Source of the DNA: Alterluteimonas quercicellularis | Lineage (GTDB): Bacteria > Pseudomonadota > Gammaproteobacteria > Xanthomonadales > Xanthomonadaceae | DNA length: 37,243 nucleotides | Assembly (NCBI RefSeq): GCF_021191635.1 | Contig: NZ_JAIWPR010000059.1 | Location: 1 to 37,243, forward strand | Direction: 5' to 3' | Shown: piece by piece, positions 17,783-27,835 of the stretch | How the letters are laid out: every line of letters starts with the position of its first letter | Numbering within the stretch: position 1 is the first letter of the stretch | Notes under the pieces: model-generated | Database searches by the model: none | The model's input: only the letters and a program-made list of their open reading frames with translations | Told to the model about the DNA's origin: nothing | Position numbers and translations under genes: made by a program

Positions 17783-17805
17783 GGCGCCGCAAGGCGCCTT
17801 TCTTT
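17783..17805 (+). terminator. Rho-independent terminator after thrS-infC
   Basis: GGCGCC (17783-17788), loop GCAA and GGCGCC (17793-17798) are followed by TTTCTTT (17799-17805). Stem and T-run are good; it is 147 bp after the infC stop. Confidence 0.8.
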
Positions 17806-17885
17806 CGCCAGGCCCCATGCCTTCACCCCCGGTCCTTTCCCGTTCTCACGGGAACGCGGAGCCCAAGGCCCGCCAAGCCGATGAT

Positions 17886-17914
17886 TTGCAAGCCGAATCC
17901 GCGCGCGGCATAAT
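17886..17914 (+). promoter_or_regulatory. Sigma-70 promoter for rpmI-rplT
   Basis: TTGCAA (17886-17891) and CATAAT (17909-17914) are separated by exactly 17 bp. This is the best-matching promoter in the window. Transcription would start near 17921, leaving a leader of about 138 nt before rpmI. Confidence 0.72.
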
Positions 17915-17920
17915 GGCCGG

Positions 17921-18058
17921 CCCGGTTCGCCGGGGCGCAGTCAGGACCGGCCTCGATTCCTCGCGGAATCAACGGCTTACCCACCGGCATCGGCAGGAAG
18001 GAAAGCGCGGGCCCGCCCGCCGCCGTGCCAGTCGCACGATCCCAAAAGGACTCTCGCA
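17921..18058 (+). promoter_or_regulatory. Candidate L20-type autoregulatory leader of rpmI-rplT
   Basis: The inferred 5' leader contains the perfect hairpin GATTCC-TCGC-GGAATC (17955-17970) and other GC-rich inverted segments. It ends in the ribosome site AAAGGA 8 nt before rpmI. In E. coli and Bacillus, ribosomal protein L20 binds leader RNA to repress rpmI-rplT. A long structured leader in the same place is suggestive, but I cannot show that it mimics the L20 site on 23S rRNA. Confidence 0.35.
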
Positions 18059-18256
18059 ATGCCCAAGATCAAGACGCATCGGGGCGCGGCCAAGCGCTTC
18101 CGGAAGACCGCTTCCGGCAAGTACAAGGCGGGCCACGCCAACCGCAGCCACATCCTCACCAAGAAGGCGACCAAGCGGAAGCGCAACCTCCGGCAGACGA
18201 ACCACGTTCGTGCCGAGGACGCGGGCCGTCTGGACCGCATGCTGCCGTATCTCTAA
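18059..18256 (+). CDS. rpmI: 50S ribosomal protein L35
   Basis: This 65-residue, very basic protein begins [14 protein letters not shown], the L35 signature, and has the family's usual length. It is a structural protein of the large ribosomal subunit. AAAGGA precedes the ATG. It is co-transcribed with rplT, 15 bp downstream. Confidence 0.98.
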   Translation: MPKIKTHRGAAKRFRKTASGKYKAGHANRSHILTKKATKRKRNLRQTNHVRAEDAGRLDRMLPYL

Positions 18257-18271
18257 GGGGAGGACTGAACC

Positions 18272-19847
<1,576 letters not shown>

Positions 19848-19851
19848 GGAA

Positions 19852-19963
19852 CGGGAATCGGGAGTGGGGAATGGGGAATCGGAAGAGCGATTCGCCCAGG
19901 CCCGCCCCAATTCCCCGCTGAGCGCGGCGCCTTCGATTCCCCATTCCCGATTCCCCATTCCCG
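19852..19963. repeat. GGGAATC palindromic element, copy 2
   Basis: A 30-nt left arm (19852-19881) and a right arm (19934-19963) are near reverse complements and are made of the same GGGAATC/GGGGAAT units as the element at 14991. The element fills the pheS-pheT gap and ends 10 nt before the pheT ATG, leaving no visible Shine-Dalgarno. Confidence 0.85.
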
Positions 19964-19973
19964 AAATTTCAGC

Positions 19974-22343
19974 ATGAAATTTTCTGAAAACTGGCTCCGC
20001 CACCATGTCCAGACCGAGGCCTCGCGCGACGAGCTCGCGGCGACGCTGACCGCGATCGGGCTCGAGGTCGAGGACGTGTCGCCGCTGGGCGAGGGCCTGG
20101 ACGGCGTGGTGGTGGCGCGCATCGTCGCGTGCGCGCCGCACCCCGAGGCCGACCGGCTGCAGGTGTGCCGGGTCGATGCCGGGCGGGGCGAGCCGCTGCA
20201 GATCGTGTGCGGCGCGCCGAACGCCCGCGCCGGGCTGGTCGCGCCGCTGGCCACCGTCGGCGCCCGCATCGGCGGCACCGGGATCCGCGCGGCGCGGCTG
20301 CGCGGGGTGGAGTCGCAGGGCATGCTGTGCTCGGCGAAGGAGCTCGGCCTCGACGGCGACGCCTCCGGGCTGCTTGAGCTGCCGGACGACGCCCCCCCGG
20401 GCACGCCGCTCGCCGAGCTGCTGGGCCTGCCCGACGCCGGCTTCGAGCTGAAGCTGACCCCCAACCGCGCCGACTGCTTCAGCGTGCGCGGCATCGCCTT
20501 CGACGTGGCCGCCGCCTGCGGCAGCGCGGTGGCGCCGCTGGACGCCGAGCCGGTGCCGGCGACCGCGTCCGCCGCGCTGGAGGTGGCGCTGCAGGCCGGC
20601 GCCGACGCGCCGCGCTACGTGGGGCGGGTGATCGAGGGCGTCGATGCGGCCGCGCGCACGCCGCTGTGGATGGCCGAGCGCCTGCGCCGCAGCGGCATCC
20701 GCCCGGTGAGCTTCCTGGTCGACGTCACCCAGTACGTCATGCTCGAACTGGGCCAGCCGATGCACGCCTTCGACCGCGACCTGCTGCGCGGCCCGGTCGG
20801 CGTGCGCCATGCCCGCGACGGCGAGACGCTGACCCTGCTCGACGGCCGCGAGGTCGAACTGGACCCGCGCTTCCTCGCGATCACCGACGCCGACCGCGTG
20901 GTCGCCCTGGCCGGCGTGATGGGCGGCCAGGACACCCGCGTGACCGGCGCCACCCGCAACGTGTTCCTGGAGGCCGCGCACTTCGCCCCGGCGGCGATCA
21001 TCGGCCGCGCCCGCCGCCTGGGCCTGCACACCGACGCCTCGCACCGCTTCGAGCGCGGCGTCGACCCGGAACTGCCGCGGCTGGCGATCGAGCGCGCCAC
21101 CCGGCTGATCCTGGACACCGCCGGCGGCGCCGCCGGCCCGGTGACCGAGGCGGTGCTGCCCGAGGCGCTGCCGCGGCCGGCCCCGATCGCGCTGCGCCGC
21201 GCCCGGCTGGCGCGGGTGCTCGGCTGCACGGTGGACGACGCCGAGGTCGAGCGCATCCTGCGCGCGCTCGGCCTGGAGGTGGAGGCCGCCGACGCCGGCT
21301 GGCGGGTGCTGCCGCCGGCGCGCCGCTTCGACCTGGCGATCGAGGAGGACCTGATCGAGGAGATCGCGCGCATCCACGGCTACGACCGCATCCCCGCGAC
21401 GCTGCCGGGCGGCGCCGCGCCGCTGACCGTGCCGCCGGAGGGCGAGGTCGCCGAGGCGGACCTGCGCCGCCAGCTGGCCGCGCGCGACTACCTGGAAGCG
21501 ATCGACTACGCCTTCGTCGACGCCGCGCTGCTCGCGCGCTGGCGGCTCGATGCCGGCGCGGTGCCGCTGGCCAACCCGCTGAGCGCGGAGCTGGGCGTCA
21601 TGCGCACCGCGCTGCTGCCGGGCCTGGTCGACGCGCTGGCGCGCAACGCCGCGCGCCAGCAATCGCGCGTGCGCCTGTTCGAACTGGGCAAGGTGTTCTC
21701 GGCCGGCGATGCCGGGCCGGTGGAGACGCCGCGGATCGCGGCGGCGGCGACCGGCGCCGCGCGCGCCGAGCAGTGGGGCGAGGCCGCGCGCCCGGTTGAC
21801 TTCCACGACCTGAAGGGCGACCTGGAGAGCCTGGCGGCCGCCGCCCGCGCCACGTTGGAGTACCGCCCCTCGCAGGCGCCGTTCGGCCACCCCGGGCGCT
21901 CGGCGGACGTCTTTCGCGACGGCGAACGGATCGGCTGGATCGGCGAGCTGCACCCGCGCCTGCTGCGCGCGCTGGACCTGGACCACCGCGTGGTCGCCTT
22001 CGAGGTCGACCTGGAGGCCCTGCGCCGGCGCCCGCTGCCGCGCGCCGGCGCGCTGGCGCGCTTCCCCTCGGTGCGGCGCGACCTGGCCCTGGTGGTCGCC
22101 GAGGACCTGCCCTGGGCGGCGCTGGAGGCGACCCTGCGCCAGGCCGCGGGGCCCCTGCTGAGCGGCCTGCAGCTGTTCGACCGCTACCAGGGCGAGGGCG
22201 TCGAAAGCGGATTCAAGAGCCTCACTATCGGCTTGATTCTGCAAGATAAATCGCGCACTCTGACCGACCGGGAGGTGGACGAGGTGGTGGCCGGCGTGAA
22301 CGCCGCCGCGCAGACCGCCCACGGCGCCCGTATCCGCAGCTAG
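19974..22343 (+). CDS. pheT: Phenylalanyl-tRNA synthetase beta subunit
   Basis: This 789-residue subunit is the normal length. Its domains in order are an EMAP/OB tRNA-binding domain (about 40-150), B3/B4 editing and B5 domains, a class II-like pseudo-catalytic region, and a C-terminal ferredoxin-fold anticodon-binding domain (about 696-789, [13 protein letters not shown]). The start [12 protein letters not shown] is the standard one. It lies 126 bp after pheS, the gap being filled by a GGGAATC palindromic element, which is unusual because pheS and pheT are normally tightly spaced. ihfA follows after 13 bp, as in E. coli. Confidence 0.97.
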   Translation: MKFSENWLRHHVQTEASRDELAATLTAIGLEVEDVSPLGEGLDGVVVARIVACAPHPEADRLQVCRVDAGRGEPLQIVCGAPNARAGLVAPLATVGARIGGTGIRAARLRGVESQGMLCSAKELGLDGDASGLLELPDDAPPGTPLAELLGLPDAGFELKLTPNRADCFSVRGIAFDVAAACGSAVAPLDAEPVPATASAALEVALQAGADAPRYVGRVIEGVDAAARTPLWMAERLRRSGIRPVSFLVDVTQYVMLELGQPMHAFDRDLLRGPVGVRHARDGETLTLLDGREVELDPRFLAITDADRVVALAGVMGGQDTRVTGATRNVFLEAAHFAPAAIIGRARRLGLHTDASHRFERGVDPELPRLAIERATRLILDTAGGAAGPVTEAVLPEALPRPAPIALRRARLARVLGCTVDDAEVERILRALGLEVEAADAGWRVLPPARRFDLAIEEDLIEEIARIHGYDRIPATLPGGAAPLTVPPEGEVAEADLRRQLAARDYLEAIDYAFVDAALLARWRLDAGAVPLANPLSAELGVMRTALLPGLVDALARNAARQQSRVRLFELGKVFSAGDAGPVETPRIAAAATGAARAEQWGEAARPVDFHDLKGDLESLAAAARATLEYRPSQAPFGHPGRSADVFRDGERIGWIGELHPRLLRALDLDHRVVAFEVDLEALRRRPLPRAGALARFPSVRRDLALVVAEDLPWAALEATLRQAAGPLLSGLQLFDRYQGEGVESGFKSLTIGLILQDKSRTLTDREVDEVVAGVNAAAQTAHGARIRS

Positions 22344-22356
22344 GCAGAGGCACGGC

Positions 22357-22656
22357 ATGGCATTGACCAAGGCAGAGATGGCCGAACGCCTCTACGAGGA
22401 AGTCGGGTTGAACAAGCGCGAGGCGAAGGAGTTCGTCGACGCCTTCTTCGACGCGCTGCGCGAAGGGCTGCAGAACGGCCGCCAGGTCAAGCTGTCGGGC
22501 TTCGGCAACTTCGACCTGCGCCGCAAGAACGAGCGCCCGGGCCGCAACCCCAAGACCGGCGAGGAGATCCCGATCTCCGCGCGCACGGTGGTCACCTTCC
22601 GCCCGGGCCAGAAGCTCAAGGAGCGGGTGGAAGCCTACGGAGGCCACCATGCTTGA
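22357..22656 (+). CDS. ihfA: Integration host factor alpha subunit
   Basis: This 99-residue DNA-bending protein ([20 protein letters not shown]) has the HU/IHF beta-arm motif [17 protein letters not shown]. It pairs with IhfB to bend DNA in replication, recombination and transcription. Location directly after pheT is conserved in gammaproteobacteria. Its stop overlaps the start of the MerR-type gene by 8 bp. Confidence 0.97.
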   Translation: MALTKAEMAERLYEEVGLNKREAKEFVDAFFDALREGLQNGRQVKLSGFGNFDLRRKNERPGRNPKTGEEIPISARTVVTFRPGQKLKERVEAYGGHHA

Positions 22657-23005
22657 TCCCGGCAGCAACCGCGAACTCCCGCCGATCCCGGCCAAGCGCT
22701 ACTTCACCATCGGCGAGGTCAGCGAGCTATGCGACGTCAAGCCGCACGTGCTGCGCTACTGGGAGACCGAGTTCCCCGGCCTGAGTCCGGTCAAGCGCCG
22801 CGGCAACCGCCGCTACTACCAGCGCCACGACGTGCTGATGGTGCGCCAGATCCGCGGGCTGCTGTACGAGCAGGGCTACACCATCGGCGGCGCGCGCCTG
22901 CGGCTCGAGGGCGAGACCGCCAAGCAGGAGTCCGCGCTGTCCGGCCAGATCGTGCGCCAGGTGCGCACCGAGCTGGAGGAGATCCTGCAGGTGCTCAAGC
23001 GCTGA
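22649..23005 (+). CDS. MerR-family transcriptional regulator
   Basis: This 118-residue protein has an N-terminal MerR winged helix ([20 protein letters not shown], residues 18-37, then [13 protein letters not shown]) and a short C-terminal coiled coil. It lacks a metal- or drug-binding domain. It overlaps ihfA, and this ihfA-merR-tRNA-Pro order is seen in related bacteria. Its target is unknown; co-expression with ihfA suggests a housekeeping role. Confidence 0.9.
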   Translation: MLDPGSNRELPPIPAKRYFTIGEVSELCDVKPHVLRYWETEFPGLSPVKRRGNRRYYQRHDVLMVRQIRGLLYEQGYTIGGARLRLEGETAKQESALSGQIVRQVRTELEEILQVLKR

Positions 23006-23047
23006 CGCCGGCGCCGGCCGACCCGGGACGCGGCGCCGCGAAGCCGC

Positions 23048-23053
23048 TATAAT
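23048..23053 (+). promoter_or_regulatory. -10 element of the tRNA-Pro promoter
   Basis: A perfect TATAAT lies 36 bp before the tRNA and is followed by a GC-rich discriminator (GCCGGGCCCGCC), as expected for stringently controlled tRNA genes. No good -35 hexamer is visible 16-18 bp upstream. Confidence 0.65.
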
Positions 23054-23088
23054 GCCGGGCCCGCCGCTGGCGGGGTTCCACCCCGCGT

Positions 23089-23165
23089 CGGGGTATAGCG
23101 CAGCCTGGTAGCGCACTTGTCTGGGGGACAAGTGGTCGTCGGTTCGAATCCGGCTACCCCGACCA
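23089..23165 (+). tRNA. tRNA-Pro (anticodon GGG)
   Basis: This 77-nt tRNA has an encoded CCA end. The acceptor stem CGGGGTA pairs fully with TACCCCG. The anticodon stem CTTGT/ACAAG encloses the loop CTGGGGG, giving anticodon GGG, which reads CCC and CCU. The T arm contains GGTTCGAATCC. It follows the merR gene and precedes a terminator. Confidence 0.97.
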
Positions 23166-23181
23166 ACTTCTTCGCGAATCG

Positions 23182-23211
23182 GCGGCCACCGGGACACCCG
23201 GGGGCCGCTTT
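23182..23211 (+). terminator. Terminator of tRNA-Pro
   Basis: GCGGCC-A-CCGGG (23182-23193), loop ACA and CCCGG-G-GGCCGC (23197-23208) are followed by TTT. The stem has eleven pairs with one internal mismatch; the T-run is short. Confidence 0.65.
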
Positions 23212-23411
23212 GCGTTGATGCGCCGGCTCGCGTCCTCCGGGCCGTCCCCGCGGCACCCAGATCGTCAGGCGGGGTCCGGCGGCGCGGCCCGCGCCGATGC
23301 CGGTGCCCGCCGCGCGATCGACGTGCCGTGTCGTCCAGGACGTATGCTTCATCGGGCGCGAGGCCTCCGGCTCGGCAGGCGGTCACCCCGGCATCCGACG
23401 CGGACCATCGA

Positions 23412-24521
23412 ATGCACCCGGACTGGATCAGCGGCGTCTTGATCGCGTTCTGCGGCCAGAACCTGGTCCTGGCGGCGGCGCTGGCGCGCGCCCCGGCCCA
23501 TGCGGCCGCCAACCGCTGCCTCGCGCTCGCGCTGGTCGTCCTCGTCGGCATGACGTCGGTCCACGTGCTCGGCTGGACCGGCCGGGTGGAGGTGGCGCCG
23601 GCGCTCGCCTTCCTGCCCGTCAAACTTCCGCTGGCGCTCGGCCCCCTGCTCTACGGCTACATCCACGGGCTCATCAGGGGCCGCAGCGCGCCCCGCGCCG
23701 TGCTGCACCTTCTTCCCGCGATCGTCCATTTCGCCTACCTGACGACGATCCTGCTCCTTCCTGCCGATGTCCGCTTGGCGTGGAAGGACGACGTCCACGA
23801 CGATCTGATCAAGCCGGCGATCGAGGCAGCGGTGCTCGTGTCCCTGACAGCCTACGGCCTGGCCGGACTGCGCCTGCTGAGGCGCTATCGGACCTGGCTC
23901 GCGCAGGTCCGCAGCGACGCCGATCGCTACGGCGCGCGATGGATCGGACAGGTCCTGGTCGCCCTGATGGCGACCCAGGGGATGCTGGCAGGGGTCCGGC
24001 TCTACACCTGGTCCGTCGGCGAACTGGACACCGGGTGGATGCAGATCTGGCTGGCGGTGTTCGGCGCCTTCATCGGCGTCCAGGGTTGGCGGTGCTCCGA
24101 GCGCAGCTTTCCTCGCATGGAGGTCCTGCCGCAGCCCGCGGCGGACCCGGCCCAGGACTGGGCGGCGCTGGGCCGCGACTGGCGGGGCAGGACGCAGGCC
24201 CAGGGCTGGTGGCGCGAACCGGACCTGACGCTGGCCGACCTGGCCCGCCGGCTCGGCACGAACGCCGGCTACCTGTCCCGCGCCGTCAACGACGGCCTCG
24301 GCGTCAACTTCAACGAGATGATCAACCGGATGCGGGCCGAGGAGGTGGCGCGACGGATCGACGCCGGCGACGGGGCGCCGCTGACGCGCATCGCCATGGA
24401 GGCCGGCTTCAGGTCCAAGGCGACCTTCAACCGCGCCTTTCGCGCGGTGTATGGCCTCAGCCCCAGCGCGCGGCGGCGGGCGGCTCAGATTGCGAATTCG
24501 TCGCGCCGCCTCACGATCTGA
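23412..24521 (+). CDS. Membrane-anchored AraC-family regulator
   Basis: This 369-residue protein begins with six or seven hydrophobic helices (about residues 5-235) and ends in an AraC-type DNA-binding domain (about 265-360). That domain has two helix-turn-helix units: DLARRLGTNAGYLSRAVND, and IAMEAGFRSKATFNRAFRAVYG. Such proteins are thought to sense a membrane or periplasmic signal and regulate nearby genes. It is 51 bp upstream of a lipoprotein serine hydrolase in the same direction, so that gene is its likely target or partner. Upstream in-frame codons exist, but ATG 23412 begins directly before the first membrane helix. The signal is unknown. Confidence 0.85.
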   Translation: MHPDWISGVLIAFCGQNLVLAAALARAPAHAAANRCLALALVVLVGMTSVHVLGWTGRVEVAPALAFLPVKLPLALGPLLYGYIHGLIRGRSAPRAVLHLLPAIVHFAYLTTILLLPADVRLAWKDDVHDDLIKPAIEAAVLVSLTAYGLAGLRLLRRYRTWLAQVRSDADRYGARWIGQVLVALMATQGMLAGVRLYTWSVGELDTGWMQIWLAVFGAFIGVQGWRCSERSFPRMEVLPQPAADPAQDWAALGRDWRGRTQAQGWWREPDLTLADLARRLGTNAGYLSRAVNDGLGVNFNEMINRMRAEEVARRIDAGDGAPLTRIAMEAGFRSKATFNRAFRAVYGLSPSARRRAAQIANSSRRLTI

Positions 24522-24572
24522 GGCGACGCGCCCGCCGACTTCGGGTCTCCTGTCGAAAACGGAGGCCCCTGG

Positions 24573-25766
24573 ATGAAGCCCTTTTCCAACGCCGCGGGGC
24601 TTGCCGCGACCCTCGTCCTGGCGGCCTGCGCGTCGATTCCCGGCCCTGGCCCCGGCCCGGCCATGCCGTCCGGCCAGGCCATGGACGAGGAAGTCCGTCT
24701 GGCGATGCGCGCGACCGGCGCCCGGGGCATCGCCGTGGCCGTGATCGAGGACGGCGAGGTGGTCCACGTCGCCAGTTATGGCGAACGCAACGCGGCCGGC
24801 GAGCCGCTGCGCACCGACACCATCATGTACGGCGCCTCCCTCACCAAGGCGGTCTTCGCCTACATGGTGATGCAGCTGGTCGACGAGGGCCTGGTCGATC
24901 TCGACCGCCCGGTCGGCGAGGTGCTCGCACGTCCGCTGCCGGAGTACGCCGGGCCGGACGTCGAGGCGCGCTATGCGCGGTGGAGCGATCTGGCCGGAGA
25001 CGACCGCTGGCGCGCCCTGACGCCCAGGATGCTGCTCACCCATTCCTCGGGTTTCGCCAACTTCGGCTTTTTGGAGCCCGACGGAAAGCTGCGCTTCCAC
25101 TTCGCGCCGGGGTCCCGCTACGCCTATTCCGGCGACGGCTTCATCCTGCTGCAGTTCATGCTGGAGGAAGGCCTCGGCCTGGACATCGGACAGGAGATGC
25201 AGCGCCGCGTCTTCGATCCGCTGGGCATGACCCGGACCAGCATGATGTGGCGCGAGGACTTCGCCGGCAATCTGGCCGACGGCTGGGACATCGCCGGCCG
25301 GCCCGAGCCCCACGACGAGCGGAGCGCGCCGCGCGCGTCAGGCTCCATGGACATGACGATCGAGGACTTCGCGCGATTCGCCGCCGCCTACGTCGCCGGG
25401 CGCGGCCTGTCCGAGTCCTCGCGACGCGAGATGGCCAGCGCCCAGTTGGCGATCACGACCGCCTCGCAGTTCCCGACGCTGCAGTCCGAACTGCCGCCCG
25501 CCGCGCGGCGGCGCGACCTGGCGGCCGGCCTGGGCCTGCTGGTCTTCCAGGGACCGCAGGGCGCCGCCTTCATGCGGGGCGGCCACAACGATGTGACCGG
25601 CAACGCCTGGGTCTGCGTGGAGGCGCGGCGGCGTTGCGTCGTCCTGCTCGCCAACGACGTCAGGGCCGAGGCGGCCTTTCCCCGGCTCGCCGGCTTCGTC
25701 CTGGGCGAGACGGGCGTGCCCTGGGCGTGGGTGCTCGGCGACCTGGTCTTCTGGCCGCCGCGATAG
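24573..25766 (+). CDS. Lipoprotein serine hydrolase (class C beta-lactamase/penicillin-binding fold)
   Basis: This 397-residue enzyme carries a lipobox L16-A-A-C19, so it should be anchored on the periplasmic side of a membrane. The nucleophile motif S89-L-T-K92 and the second motif Y185-S-G place it in the beta-lactamase/D-aminopeptidase/esterase family (family XII-like serine hydrolases). A late GGHND may supply the third motif. Its substrate could be a peptide, ester or peptidoglycan fragment; sequence alone does not tell. The ribosome site GGAGG lies 7 nt before the ATG. It follows the membrane AraC regulator by 51 bp. I do not claim antibiotic resistance. Confidence 0.86.
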   Translation: MKPFSNAAGLAATLVLAACASIPGPGPGPAMPSGQAMDEEVRLAMRATGARGIAVAVIEDGEVVHVASYGERNAAGEPLRTDTIMYGASLTKAVFAYMVMQLVDEGLVDLDRPVGEVLARPLPEYAGPDVEARYARWSDLAGDDRWRALTPRMLLTHSSGFANFGFLEPDGKLRFHFAPGSRYAYSGDGFILLQFMLEEGLGLDIGQEMQRRVFDPLGMTRTSMMWREDFAGNLADGWDIAGRPEPHDERSAPRASGSMDMTIEDFARFAAAYVAGRGLSESSRREMASAQLAITTASQFPTLQSELPPAARRRDLAAGLGLLVFQGPQGAAFMRGGHNDVTGNAWVCVEARRRCVVLLANDVRAEAAFPRLAGFVLGETGVPWAWVLGDLVFWPPR

Positions 25767-25821
25767 GCACCGGCGGCGGATGCGGACCGGGCGCATGCGG
25801 TGCGTCGCCCCGGGGCCGCGC

Positions 25822-25858
25822 GTGCCCCGCGATGGGTTCATCGCGCGGACGGGGCGCA
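25822..25858. terminator. Long stem-loop between convergent genes
   Basis: CGCGATG (25828-25834), loop GGTT and CATCGCG (25839-25845) form a perfect inner stem. GTGCCC and GGGGCGCAC extend it outside with bulges. It lacks a T-run on either strand but is placed to end both the serine hydrolase and the convergent small-protein transcript. Confidence 0.45.
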
Positions 25859-25899
25859 CGGTCGGCACCCGGCGCCGGACCCCGATGTCCCGGACGACC

Positions 25900-26121
25900 T
25901 CAGAGAAGGCAGCCCGCCTCCTCGAAGCAGCGGTCGAGTCTCGCCCGGCATTGCTCGGGCGGATGGGGCGAAGCGAGACAGTCCCGGTACTCGTACTCGC
26001 ACCACTCGCAGACGGTGACGAGCTCGTCCGGGCCGGCGGAGGCGGCGCCCATGCCGATGCCCAGGCCTGCGGCTGCGGCAAGCAGAAGGATCGATCCGGC
26101 GTGCGTGCGTCGTTTTTTCAT
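25900..26121 (-). CDS. Small secreted six-cysteine protein, unknown function
   Basis: This 73-residue protein begins MKKRRTHAGS with a hydrophobic core and an ASA-G signal-peptidase site near residue 29, leaving a mature part of about 44 residues. It contains six cysteines (38, 41, 48, 58, 65, 71) in the pattern C-x2-C-x6-C-x9-C-x6-C-x5-C, and is acidic. The ribosome site AGGGAGGA lies 5 nt before the ATG, which supports a real gene. Six cysteines suggest three disulfides or a metal site in the periplasm or outside. I do not recognise a family. Confidence 0.72.
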   Translation of the reverse strand: MKKRRTHAGSILLLAAAAGLGIGMGAASAGPDELVTVCEWCEYEYRDCLASPHPPEQCRARLDRCFEEAGCLL

Positions 26122-26282
26122 GGCGGTCCTCCCTGGAATGCCGGCGGTTCGAGTGATCCCATCGTAGCCCGCCCGGCGCGCGATCCATGAATGGGCTGTC
26201 GGCGCCCGGCAGGCGCAGAGCGGCTTGCGCGCGCTTCACGCCCGCATTGCGAGGATCGAACGCCCGCACCGAGGAAGCCGCC

Positions 26283-26591
26283 ATGGCCCACATGCCCTCC
26301 GGGCGCGACGTTCCGCCGCCCCCGGACGAGGATCCGGATGCCCCGTCGCCGCCGGTCGACGAACCCGAGCAGGACCGCTCCGACCCGGACGCGCCGGGCC
26401 GCGACCGGCCGCCGCGCGAGGAACCGCCCGAACGCGAGTCCGAGCGCGTCGAGCTCGACGACGCCGATCGGCAGGCTGTGCGCGACCGCAACGCGTCCAA
26501 GGGGGACCGCTACGCCCGCGATCCGAATCCCAGCGCAGAAGGCAACGATCCCAGCCTGAGCAGCGGCCCGACCCGCGAGCGCAAGATCTAG
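26283..26591 (+). CDS. Acidic, proline-rich disordered hypothetical protein
   Basis: This 102-residue protein is rich in Asp, Glu, Pro and Arg, with almost no hydrophobic core (PPPPDEDPDAPSPPVDEP; SGPTRERKI at the end), so it should be largely unfolded and cytoplasmic. There is no signal peptide. ATG 26283 is preceded by GAGGAAG at a good distance; upstream in-frame codons lack this. The biased composition could be a by-product of GC-rich DNA, but a good ribosome site and a clean stop support expression. Function unknown. Confidence 0.55.
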   Translation: MAHMPSGRDVPPPPDEDPDAPSPPVDEPEQDRSDPDAPGRDRPPREEPPERESERVELDDADRQAVRDRNASKGDRYARDPNPSAEGNDPSLSSGPTRERKI

Positions 26592-26604
26592 CGGGCCCGC
26601 GGCC

Positions 26605-26700
26605 GCAGGAGCGGGCTGGCGCGAGACGCGCCGCCCAGGGAGCGTCCACGGCGTCCGGCCGTCTTCGGGCGCTCGGCGTTGCACGCGAACGCGCTCCTGC
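26605..26700. repeat. Degenerate REP-like inverted pair
   Basis: GCAGGAGCG (26605-26613) and CGCTCCTGC (26692-26700) are exact reverse complements, and both are followed inward by GC-rich sequence resembling the REP units at 5073 and 13539, with GCAG in place of GTAG. It lies in the 170-bp gap before the TraB/GumN-like gene. Confidence 0.5.
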
Positions 26701-26761
26701 GGGCGAGTGCGGCGTGGCGGCGGCATACTCGGGCCAGTGTTCGTCGACGCGGGAATCCGGT

Positions 26762-27835
26762 ATGTGCAGCGCGGTCGCCGCCGTCCTCCTGGCCTGCCTG
26801 TCCGCCGTCGGCGCCGCGCAGGCGCAAACGCCCGCCAACGGCAGCGCCGATCCCGCCGCCGCGCCCGTGGTCGATCTCGAGACGCTGGTCGTGTCCGGCG
26901 ACCAGCCCGGCCCCGGCCTGTGGCAGGTGCGCCGCGGCGGCAACACGCTGTGGGTGCTCGGCACCGTCGAGCCGCTGCCGCGCCGCATGCGCTGGATGTC
27001 GGCGCGGGTGGAGGGGCTGGTCGCGCAGTCGCAGGAACTGATCGAACCGCCTTCGTTCAAGGTCGATGCCGACGTCGGCCTGCTGCGCGGGCTGACCATG
27101 GTGCCGGCGCTGCTGCGGGCGCGGCGCAATCCCGAGGGGCGGACGCTGGCCGAGGTGCTGCCGCCGGGCACCTACGCGCGCTGGGAGGCGCTGAAGGCCC
27201 GCTACCTCGGCCGCGGCGACGGCGTCGAGCGCTGGCGCCCGATCTTCGCGGCGCAGGCGCTGTACGAGGCGGCGATCCGCCGCTCCGGCATGACCCTGGA
27301 CGACAGCGTCGGCCCGGTGCTGGCGCGCGCGGCCCGCCGGCACCGGCTGCGGCGCACGCCGACCCAGGTCGAGCTGCGCATCGACGAGCCCCGGCAGGCG
27401 CTGCGCGCGTTCGCCGCCGCCGACCTCGACGACGGGGAATGCTTCGAGCGCACCCTGCAGCGGATCGAGACCGACCTGGAGGGCATGCGCGCCCGCGCCA
27501 ACGCCTGGGCGCTGGGCGACGTCGCCTACCTGCAGCGCGCCCGCTACGACGACCAGTACCGCGCCTGCATCCGCGCGGTGACCTCGCACGCGCTGGGGCG
27601 CCAGCTGGGCCTGGACGAACTCAACGCACGCGCGATCGACGCCTGGCTGCAGGCGGCCGAGGCCGCGCTCGCGGCCAACGCCTCCACCGTGTCGTCGCTG
27701 CCGATGTCGCTGCTGCTCGGCGAGCGCGGGATGCTGGAACGGCTGCGCGCGCGCGGCTACGAGGTGGTGCCGCCCGGTCGCTCCGAAGGCCCGTCGCCCG
27801 CTCCTTCGTCCCCAGACGGGCGGGGGGATCAGTAA
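26762..27835 (+). CDS. TraB/GumN family protein, exported
   Basis: This 357-residue protein has a signal peptide (CSAVAAVLLACLSAVGAAQA, residues 2-21). The TraB/GumN-like domain has a core that starts WQVRRGGNTLWVLGTVEPLP. Family members often carry a GxxH motif in this first strand and are suspected metalloproteases related to Tiki/ChaN; here the position after LGT reads V-E, so that His is missing. The C-terminal third has FERTLQRIETDLEGM and YLQRARYDDQYRACI. The stop overlaps the convergent unknown gene by 7 bp. ATG 26762 is chosen for the signal peptide; in-frame GTG 26738 would add eight residues. GumN in Xanthomonas lies in the xanthan cluster, but no exopolysaccharide genes are here. 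Confidence 0.8.
   Translation: MCSAVAAVLLACLSAVGAAQAQTPANGSADPAAAPVVDLETLVVSGDQPGPGLWQVRRGGNTLWVLGTVEPLPRRMRWMSARVEGLVAQSQELIEPPSFKVDADVGLLRGLTMVPALLRARRNPEGRTLAEVLPPGTYARWEALKARYLGRGDGVERWRPIFAAQALYEAAIRRSGMTLDDSVGPVLARAARRHRLRRTPTQVELRIDEPRQALRAFAAADLDDGECFERTLQRIETDLEGMRARANAWALGDVAYLQRARYDDQYRACIRAVTSHALGRQLGLDELNARAIDAWLQAAEAALAANASTVSSLPMSLLLGERGMLERLRARGYEVVPPGRSEGPSPAPSSPDGRGDQ

Larger units (their letters stand above)
17637..18058 (+). promoter_or_regulatory. infC-rpmI intergenic region (hairpins, terminator, promoter, leader)
   Basis: This is a 422-bp gap without a convincing gene. It holds a perfect small hairpin just after infC, GTCGCGC-GCA-GCGCGAC (17639-17655), a rho-independent terminator (17783-17805), a sigma-70 promoter (17886-17914) and a leader of about 138 nt before rpmI. 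So thrS-infC and rpmI-rplT look like separate transcription units here, or units joined only by read-through. Confidence 0.65.

Noticed and set aside
24573..25766. Antibiotic-resistance beta-lactamase
   Set aside because: The SxxK and YSG motifs show the fold only. The protein is a lipoprotein without the usual AmpC features or a classical ampR, so I call it a serine hydrolase.
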